Origin: Zygnema cylindricum
Lineage: Eukaryota; Streptophyta; Zygnematophyceae; Zygnematales; Zygnemataceae
Assembly: GCA_037447655.1 (NCBI GenBank)
Contig: JBBHKE010002644.1
Location: 124,001-188,000 of the forward strand
DNA: 64,000 nucleotides
Direction: 5' to 3'
The notes under the pieces are model-generated. The model saw only the letters and a program-made list of their open reading frames with translations, had not been told where the DNA came from and made no database searches. Every line of letters begins with the position of its first letter. Within the stretch, counting starts at the first letter, position 1. The translations under genes were made by a program, and so were the position numbers. Below, piece after piece: positions 56,869 through 64,000 of the stretch.

Positions 56869-57128
56869 GGTTAAGTACATTGGTACGAATCCGTACGCCC
56901 CTTTGTTTCATGCGCAGCGGACTTTGGTCTTGGTCCTGTACGGACTTTCAAGTTCATGTGAATTGTCGGTTCCGCGTGCGGTTTTCACGCCGCTGTACGC
57001 TTAAGTATAGGCGTTAAAGTAGGAAGTAATTAATTCTATGTGTGGAAGTTGATGTATTCGTATAATTAAAAGTACAAGGGATTATTTGAGGAACATCGTG
57101 TTATGCGTGATTGTCTTTATTTGTTTCA
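56869..57128 (+). repeat. remainder of 5' LTR of element D
   Basis: Matches the 3' LTR from 61711 to 61923, then continues ~50 bp to TTTGTTTCA at 57128. It contains several GTAC motifs. Confidence 0.85.
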
Positions 57129-57130
57129 AT

Positions 57131-57145
57131 TGGTAACGGAGCAGG
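57131..57145 (+). promoter_or_regulatory. primer-binding site of element D
   Basis: TGGTAACGGAGCAGG two bases after the LTR, similar to the site in element B (TGGTATCGGAGCAGG). Confidence 0.7.
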
Positions 57146-57199
57146 CTACAATCCAAAAAAAAAAACTCAGTTTTAGCCATTAAGCAATGCAGTCAAAGA

Positions 57200-59480
57200 A
57201 ATTTAGTCGATCGAATAAGATAGTAATTTGAAAGCCGATCCTTTTAAACTCGGCTCGAGAACGGTCAATCTAAACGCCGAATTATTTAATGAGTGGACAG
57301 AATTTATGAAAGATAGAGAAGAGAAAAAAGGTAAAAACAAAGTAAAAGATGAAGAATCTAATGATAGTGATGATGACTTAAGTAATGTCTCCATAGACGA
57401 TGATCTTAGATCATGCGGAAAGCCTATTATGTTTAATGGAAGCAACTACGCCATTTGGAAACGATACATTAGACAAACCTTTACGATAAAAAAGCTTTGG
57501 AAGATTACCATTGGAGAAGAACCAAAACCGCAGATACTAAAAAGAGAAAAAAATGGATGCTGAGGGATATGGCAGCTATAACTGGACTTATGGAAACTTG
57601 CTTGAGCTCGGTACATGACCACTTCCTTACTCAGGATACGGCATTCAAATGTTGGACGACACTACAAGACGTCTACGAAAATGGAGTGTCCACAAAAGCT
57701 AATTTTGTATTCAGTGAGTACATTCAATTTAAGATGAAACCAAATGAGTCAATAGATGACGCGGTCAATGTCTTAATTGAACAGTTAAATCGTTTGGGAA
57801 AGTTTTTAGAAGAGGACGAGCGCGTTTGGGTTTTTTTAAAGATGTCAAAAGAAGTCATTATAGGCAATCCTAATCCATGTTTCTCATTTGTTGTCAACCA
57901 TCTTCAAATGTCATAAATGTCAAAGGCAAATTCTTCCAAGAAAGTAGATAGCAAAGGAAATCTCAATGTAAATACCATCGATGATCCGGAAATTAATGCA
58001 CTCCGTGGTTAAGGAGGTATTAGTGGTCAAAATAGAGGGAATGGAAGAGAACCTGACAAAAAACAATGAGATTCAAGTAGCATAACCTATTTTAGATGTA
58101 ACAAGCTAGATCATTACGCGTCGAGGTGTCCTGATAAAGACAAACATTGTCATATATGTCAAAAATAGTGGCATATAAGTACAAATTGTTATGATCGAGG
58201 AGATAACGAGGGATATGACAATTTGTCTTTTCAAGTAAACGGAGGCCGCGAAAAAGGAAAGAGGCCGCGGCTGAGGTGGCAATCAATTCATAGGTGATCG
58301 TCATCAATCCTATTATTACGACAATTACGATGACGACAATAATGACACTTATCAAACTTTTGTTACCTTGATCCAAGGGGACGTACTATGCAAAGTTAAC
58401 GCTATTGACGAAAACGTTGTTTACAAATGTGAGTTTATTTACCGATATGAGAATGTTTACCATACCCAAAAATGTTACAGTAGCGAGCGGACACGTCATA
58501 CGTGTCGATAGCGTAGGTATAGTACAATTAGATTGACTTGTACACGATGAATACGAAAGTCTCAAATTTCATCCTGTCAAAATTCAAAATGCATTTCATA
58601 TTTCTAACGGCGTTGTCAATCTCTTAATTGTCCCACAGATTCAACGTAAAGGTAGACGAGTTACAACACTAGAGGACAACCGCATCTTACTAAGGGACAG
58701 AATAGATGCACCTTTGGGGAAGGTTATGTTAATCAAAATTTCCAAAGCAAACTTAAGTGGCAAAAGCCAAAAAAATCAATCATTTTAGTTAACCTTATGG
58801 AGTGCACTAACAACAGTTTGAGCTTAAGGGATCACAAATTATGTCATACGTCAGAAAATAACATTAAAAAAAATGATTAAAGTGTCGGCGGTCATAGGTT
58901 TAGAAAATAGCGCAGGACAGAAAATCATTGGCTGTGATGGATGCATTAAAGGCAAACAGATTCGCAAATCGCATCAGGTCAAAGACGTCAAAAATAGGTC
59001 ACTGCTTCATTTGACTTGGTACACGTAGATCTTCGTGGAAAGATTGATCTAACTACCTTGGGCGACAATAAGTACATTCTTGTCATTATTGACAATTTCA
59101 GCCGCAAAGCTGGGTGTATTTATTGAAAAAAAATATCTGACAGGTTGCACGCATTTCGTAAGTTTGTACTCTCGGGTGAAAGAATCTCTGAGCGTAAATT
59201 GAAAGCCATACTCTCAGATAATGGCGGCAAGTTTGTCACGTTCAAGGGATTTTGCGAACGAAGAGGAATCCAACTACAATTTACAGCACCGTATTCATCT
59301 GAATCTAACAGAATCGCAAAAAAGAAAAAACGTACCTTGCAAGAAATGGTACGGACTATGCTCGCCAGTTCACAACTTGACGGCCGACTTTGGTGCCACG
59401 CGATTTTGACAGCTTACTACACTAGCGGCCTACGCTTAACGCCAGTTTCGGGTGACAAAACACCTAATGAATTATAGAGC
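57200..59480 (+). pseudogene. element D Gag-protease-integrase remnants
   Basis: Gag is spread over frames at 57228-57563 and 57497-57916 (MFNGSNYAIWKRYIRQTF, LRDMAAITGLMETCLSSVHD, YIQFKMKPNESIDDAV). Two CCHC-like knuckles follow near 58090-58190, the second with a stop (CHICQK). The protease is not recognisable. Integrase begins at ~59010 (DLVHVDLRGKIDLTTLGDN) and continues at 59145-59477 (LKAILSDNGGKFVTF, SSESNRIAKKKKRTLQ, where the catalytic Glu of AERKNRT is Lys). Confidence 0.8.
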
Positions 59481-60110
59481 GGCCGCAAACCGTGCGTTCA
59501 ACATTTACGTGTGTGGGGATGCAAAGCTACAGTTTACATTGAGGCGCGACAGGGAAACAACAAAATTAGTCCGCGGTGCTGGATCGGATATTTTTTCAGT
59601 TACAATACTAAAGGAAGTTTGTACAGGGTGTAGGATCCAACTAGGGATTCTATCGTGGAATCCCGAAATGTCGAGTTTTATGAAAAACTGGAGCGTCTTA
59701 ATGGAGTTCAATCGCAACTTGATCACCCATTTACTTTAGATTTCGAGGAAGAGGACATCATCAAGGAAAGAAGTACTGAGTCTGAAAGTGATGAGGAATA
59801 CGCTATCCGTCTAATTAAAAAATCTATATCGGAAGGTGGTAAGCACTCTGGCACTAATTCCACAATTTCCAAAACTGAATTTGATAGTGAATCCTCCAAA
59901 ACCTCCTCTCACAAAACTCTTCCCATTTCACCACCCATCATTTCAGACATTCTAAAATTTGTTGTCAATGAGGAAGTAGGATTGAGACGTAACACACGTG
60001 AAAAGAAAGGAAAGAGTGTTCAGAGATTGTCTTATGATAAAATTGGAGGAAATATTGAGAAATCTAGCAACTTTATTTATGAAGCTAGATTCAATGAATT
60101 CCTTGCATAG
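59481..60110 (+). pseudogene. element D integrase C-terminal tail ending at UAG
   Basis: The frame 59655-60110 corresponds to the acidic integrase tail (ESRNVEFYEKLERL, SEGGKHSGTNSTISKTEF, GLRRNTREKKGKSVQRLSYD). It ends NEFLA-TAG at 60108-60110, followed in the same frame by CAA ATA and the RT domain. Confidence 0.8.
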
Positions 60111-60116
60111 CAAATA
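60108..60116 (+). promoter_or_regulatory. UAG-CAA-AUA stop junction, element D
   Basis: Same position as in A, B and E. It fits UAG-CAR-YYA except for one base (A in place of the first Y), as expected for a decayed copy. Confidence 0.5.
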
Positions 60117-61705
60117 CTAAGTGAGACCCTTAACGGTGATCCTAATTCCTATTCAGAGGCTCGTGGATTTAGAGATTGGGAAATAAAATGGAAACCTGCT
60201 TGGGAGAAAGAATTTAAGTCAATAGTTGATAATGGTACCTTTTAGGAAATCCCGCTGCCTATTGGTAAAAACGCAATTGATTCTAGGTGGGTATTTAAGA
60301 CAAAAACAGGCTCATTCGGAGAAATTTTGAAATATAAAGCACGATTGGTAGGAAAAGGGTTTCAACATAAAGAGGGGGTCGATTACACAGAAACTTACGC
60401 GCAGGTGGTTAAGTTTGATTCTTTGCGAATGCTTGTTGCTATTGCGGCCGCGAAACGGAAGCACATTCATCAAATGGATGTGGAGACTGCCTTTTTGAAT
60501 GGTGATTTAGAGGAAGAAGTAAATATTAAGGTTCCAAAGGGGGTCCCTTCTAAGACATGAATGTTGTGGAGACTCAAGAAATCTCTTTATGGCTTAAAAC
60601 AAGCCCCTCGAATATGGTACCGAAAACTTCATGAGGTACTTTTTTTTTTTGGTTTTAAGAGAACTACCTCTGATTTAAGGGTTTATGTGAAAGGATATGG
60701 AAGTGAGGAAATCTTGTTTAGTGTCTATGTTGATGATTTCTTTATGATTTCGGATAGCTTGGACAAAATTAGAGGGTTGAAAATTTACATGAGAACCCAT
60801 TTTAAAGTTACAGACTTAGGGGAAGCAAGATATATTTTGGGCATTGAAATCATTACAGACACTAATGGTTTTCTTAAGTTGAGTCAAGAACAATACTACA
60901 ATTTTTTTTTAACGAGATTCAAAATGTTAGATGCCAAACCTAAGAGCACACCATTGGATCCTAAGTTACAATTGAGTAAATTTGATGACGAGATTACCGT
61001 TGATGTTCCATATAGAGAGGCCATTGGATGTCTGATGTATCTTAATGTGGGAACTAGACCAAAAATTTCAGCAAGGGTTAGCATTGTGAGTCGATATTGT
61101 CAAGAACCTAAGCGAGCACAAGAAAGTGTCAAGAGAATTTTGAGATATTTGGTAGGAACCATGAGTAGGGGACCCGTTTATAAGTCAGATATGGACTTAG
61201 ATTGTTATGGACTTAGATTGTTATGGATATTGTGACGCCGACTAGGGAGGAGACTTTGATAGGGAAAGTCAACATTCGACTATATATTTATTTTGTCTGG
61301 AGCGGCAATATTGTGTAGTTCGAGATTGCAACCAACCGTGGCGTTGAGTTCTACTGAAACGGAGTATATAGCCGCCACTCATGCAACAAAGACATCAATT
61401 TGGATAAACGAGATGATGAGTGAGCTAGGAGTTAAACTTGATTGCATGACTATTTACTCAGATAGCATGTCTAGTTTTGCTCTTGCCAAAAATCCTGTAT
61501 TTCAGAAGAGAACAAAACATATTCTTATACAGTGGCATTTTATTAAAGACAGTGGAGGCTAAGGAGATTGAGTTTGTCTTTGTGCGTACTGGCGAAGAAG
61601 CAGCTAATATGTTAACTAAGTCTGCTATTGGTGATGTGTTTGTCAAGGATAAACATAGACTAGGATTATTTTAGTGTGTACGGATTCTCCCATAGAGAGT
61701 GGGAA
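60111..61705 (+). pseudogene. element D reverse transcriptase-RNase H
   Basis: RT: DPNSYSEARGFRDWEIKWKP, ARLVGKGFQHKEGVDYTETY, HQMDVETAFLNGDLEEEV, a TGA at 60558, then LYGLKQAPRIWY and FSVYVDDFFMISDSLDK, and GEARYILGIEIITDTNGF. The connection and RNase H follow (YREAIGCLMYLNVGTRPKIS, SSRLQPTVALSSTETEYI, YSDSMSSFALAKNPVFQKRT, FVRTGEEAANMLTKSAIGDV) with a short duplication and frameshift near 61200. The last coding part ends at 61674, just before the 3' LTR. Confidence 0.88.
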
Positions 61706-61923
61706 TGTTAAGTTGAGTACATTGGTACGAATCCGTATGCACCTTAGTTTAATGCGCGGCGGACTTTGGTCTTGGTCCTTTACAAACTTTCAGATTCATG
61801 TGAATTGTCAGTTAGCGTCCACGTGCGGTTTTCACGCGGCAATACGCTTAAGTATAGGCGTTAAAGTAGGAAGTAATTAATTCTATGTGTGGAAGTTGAT
61901 GTATTCGTATAATTAAAAGTACA
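61706..61923 (+). repeat. truncated 3' LTR of element D
   Basis: Starts TGTTAAGTTGAG and follows the 5' LTR up to AAAAGTACAA, where homology stops and an inverted gag fragment begins. Confidence 0.85.
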
Positions 61924-61981
61924 ATGCATTCAAAATTTCTGTTACTTTGTCCTCCTCCGTGATTACTCTCCCATTGTTGAG
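61924..61981 (-). pseudogene. short inverted Copia gag fragment
   Basis: The reverse complement reads as the gag segment LLNNGR-ITEEDKVT-ILNA found in element B at 21170-21235. It lies opposite to the integrase fragment that starts at 61982, so the junction is a rearrangement. Confidence 0.75.
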
Positions 61982-63176
61982 ATTTGGTCCATGTTGATTT
62001 ATGTGGACACATTAAACCGGAGAGTATTGGGGGGAATAGATATTTAATGGTGATTGTGGATGATTACTCACGATTTTCTTGGGTAATCCTCTTGAGTTCA
62101 AAATCTGAAGTTCTTGAGAGATTTAAGGAGTGGCATGTCATGGCGGAGAGACAATGCGAAATAAAATTGAACTCAATTCGAACCGACAATGGTGGTGAAT
62201 TCATCGCATTTGATGGATATTGTCGAGAATGGGGAATCAAGCATCAATTGACGGCTTCTTACTCCCCGGAATCCAATGGAGTTGCTGAACGAAAAAATCG
62301 GACATTACAAGAAATGGTTCGCTCCATGGTGCACGCATTCGGTCTCTCAATGTTGTTTTGGGGAGATGCGATTTTGACCGCCAACTACATTTGTAATCGG
62401 CGGCTTACTTCAATTTCAGGTGATAAGACTCACCACGAGTTATGGTACGGCAAAAGACCGACACTTCATCACCTTCGGATTTGGGGATGCCAAGCGACCG
62501 TCTATGTGGAATCGCAAAAGAGAAAAGGAAAATTTGCGGCAAGAAGTTGGACCGGAATTTTCGTCGGTTATAGTTCAAAAGGAAATCTTTATCGAATCTA
62601 TAATCCAGTTAATCGTATAATTATTGAATCTCGGAATGTAAATTTCCATGAAGACTTAAAATCAGCAATTGAAAAATCGGCGAAATCTCACAAAAATCTC
62701 GATTTTCTTGAAGAAGACGAAATTGCTCAATTTCCAAATATCGAAGGATCGGATTCAGAAAATGAACCTGAGTCGGAGTCTAATGTTAAGAAGGGGAAAA
62801 AAAAATTGGACATTAAGGATGACATTGGGGACATTGACATTGAATCTCAAAGTGTCAATTCCCGGATGTCCTCGGAATCTCAAAATTTTCAAAATTCTAA
62901 ATCTAGTTTGCCGAGTGTAACTGAAATGGAACCGAACGTTGAAGAAGATGCTCAATTACGGAGGAGTATAAGAGATACAAGGGGAAGGAAACCGACACGT
63001 TTGTCGTATGATAAAAAAAAGGGAAATGTCGAAAATACTCACTACTTTATTTCGGCGTCGAGAGAGGAGGATTTCCTCCTCTAGCAATCACTTTGTGAAA
63101 ATTCTGCCGTTGACCCTCAATCTTATCATGAAGCGAGAAATTCAAAAGATTGGGAGTCAAAATGGCAACCGGCTTG
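61982..63176 (+). pseudogene. Copia element E fragment: integrase core and RT start
   Basis: The frame 61984-63084 is uninterrupted and begins inside integrase. It has HVDLCGHIKPESIGGNRYLM (first Asp), IRTDNGGEFIAFDGYCREW (second Asp), SPESNGVAERKNRTLQEMV (Glu), the FAARSWTGIFVGYSSKGNLY region, and an acidic tail ending EDFLL-TAG (63082-63084). It continues in frame as QSLCENSAVDPQSYHEARNS up to the gap. All three catalytic acidic residues are present, so this is the best preserved integrase of the first family, although the element is truncated at both ends. Confidence 0.88.
63082..63090 (+). promoter_or_regulatory. UAG-CAA-UCA leaky-stop motif, element E
   Basis: CTC TAG CAA TCA CTT, with the frame open on both sides. 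It fits UAG-CAR-YYA exactly and is in an otherwise intact frame. Confidence 0.65.
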
Positions 63177-63186
63177 NNNNNNNNNN
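63177..63186. other. assembly gap (10 N)
   Basis: Ten unknown bases. The left side is a family 1 RT start and the right side is different, so the gap joins two unrelated element fragments. Confidence 0.99.
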
Positions 63187-63435
63187 GAGGGAGGAAGTAT
63201 ATTGGGTCAAGAACGCGTTCGCTGAACTGGGTGTATTTAAGAAAGTGTCGTCTTGTTCACCCGTATATGAGTCGGAGGTATCATCTGACTCGTTGGTGGA
63301 AAATAACGAACGACGAGGTTGTTGTTCGTGGAAGAGGGTGTATGTTGTGTATGTGTCTTCACGTAGAAAAGTATCCACGTAGGGGTATTGACCGTAGTAA
63401 GGTTCATCACTATAATCACACGAGGGGAGGGTTTA
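63187..63435. other. unidentified fragment after the gap
   Basis: About 250 bp with no recognisable Copia homology until a VNYTRPNIAAAVG motif starts at 63438. The plus strand reads CMLCMCLHVEKYPRRG and HHYNHTRGG in one frame, which I cannot assign. Confidence 0.4.
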
Positions 63436-64000
63436 CGTTGGTGAACTATACAAGGCCGAACATAGCAGCAGCAGTAGGAGTTTTAACGATCCTAGAAAGA
63501 GAGATTGGGAGGCAGCCAAGAGAGTCATAAGATATCTGGTCGGAACTAGAGAATTATGGTTGCATTTGGGAGGGGAGCACACTAATATCACTACTTGGAA
63601 TGATGCCAGTTATGGGGATGCACCTATGAAAAGATGCACTTCTGTGTATGTGTTGTATGTGGGAGAAGGTGCTTGTTGTTGGAGCAGCAAGCAATAAAAG
63701 GTGGTTGCTCAGTCTACTATGGAGGCTGAGTATATGCCCACTTGTTCTGCTGTGAAAGAATTTATGTGGGTCAAGTCGCTTGCGCAAGAACTGGGTTATA
63801 TGAAGGAGGGAGTGCATGAAGTCTTTTGTGATAATCAAGCTGCAATTGCAAATGCAGCCAATCCAAAACATCATTTCAAACCTAAACATATGGACATAAG
63901 ATTGAGCTTCGTAAGAGAAAAAGTTGAAAATAAAATTTTGAATCTTGTGTATAGACTTGATGAAGAAATGGTGGCTGACATGATGGCCAAACTTGTGCCC
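63436..64000 (+). pseudogene. C-type Copia RNase H fragment, running off the window
   Basis: VNYTRPNIAAAVGVLT, then a frame change to AAKRVIRYLVGTRELWLHLG, DASYGDAPMKRCTSVYVLYV, GACCWSSKQ, a TAA at 63697, KVVAQSTMEAEYM, VKEFMWVKSL, VFCDNQAAIANAANPKHHF, HMDIRLSFVREKVENKI and EEMVADMMAKLVP. It is close to but distinct from C1-C3. Confidence 0.87.

Larger units (their letters stand above)
54619..61923 (+). mobile_element. Copia element D, degenerate, with split 5' LTR
   Basis: The 5' LTR is TGTTA (54619-54623) plus 56869-57128, separated by a Harbinger-like insertion. The internal region is 57129-61705. The 3' LTR starts TGTTAAGTTGAGTACATTGG at 61706, after a purine-rich AGAGAGTGGGAA, and is cut off at 61923. 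Gag, integrase, RT and RNase H are recognisable but full of stops. It is related to elements A, B and E in pol but has its own LTR. Confidence 0.88.

Overview
The window is eukaryotic nuclear DNA built almost entirely from repeats and transposable elements. Spliceosomal GT-AG introns can be inferred in several genes. The Ty1/Copia pol proteins are of the type common in green plants and their algal relatives, and two elements have plant-like initiator-tRNA primer sites (TGGTATCGGAGC, TGGTAACGGAGC). A piggyBac transposase, which I do not associate with flowering plants, argues against a typical angiosperm. A streptophyte alga or early-diverging plant is my best guess, with low confidence. A run of 10 Ns at 63177-63186 marks a scaffold gap.

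Layout. (1) 1-6.1 kb: two tandem paralogues of an unrecognised ~550-residue protein, both on the minus strand. Each is followed upstream by a leader, a long hairpin, a 73-nt tRNA-like sequence and 127-bp satellite units (nine in the main array). (2) 6.1-15.4 kb: a repeat field of 50-bp and 26-bp tandem repeats and ~180-bp near-perfect palindromes. It encloses a minus-strand locus in which an OTU-type cysteine protease gene runs, through a predicted in-phase intron, into a basic/acidic linker and then a piggyBac transposase. (3) 15.4-24.8 kb: Copia family 1. A degraded element A (minus) is interrupted by a solo LTR of element B. The same A/B junction is duplicated 2.9 kb downstream, where element B itself follows (Gag-PR-IN, then RT-RNase H). 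(4) 26.3-50.9 kb: three near-full-length copies (C1 minus, C2 plus, C3 minus) of a second Copia family with ~1.05-kb LTRs. Target-site duplications are TAATC, TTTTC and GCCC(T/C). C2 sits inside a pogo-like DNA transposon region (34.1-43.2 kb), and C1 and C3 sit in pyrimidine-rich DNA. (5) 51.6-64 kb: gene-poor DNA, a purine tract and a third Copia element D, whose 5' LTR is split by a 2.24-kb Harbinger-like element. After a rearranged junction comes an integrase fragment (E), then the gap and an RNase H fragment of the C type.

Main new observations. Four separate Copia copies (A, B, D, E) carry a UAG stop at the same place between integrase and reverse transcriptase, always followed by CAA. 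Three of the four match the tobamovirus-type leaky stop UAG-CAR-YYA, which suggests programmed readthrough that splits Gag-PR-IN from RT-RNase H. The OTU/piggyBac locus may be a transposon that has captured a deubiquitinase-like protease. The 127-bp satellite folds into nested hairpins whose stems change in a compensatory way between diverged units, and the tRNA-like sequence shows a compensated base pair between its two copies.

No ordinary single-copy host gene, rRNA, canonical tRNA or CRISPR array was recognised.
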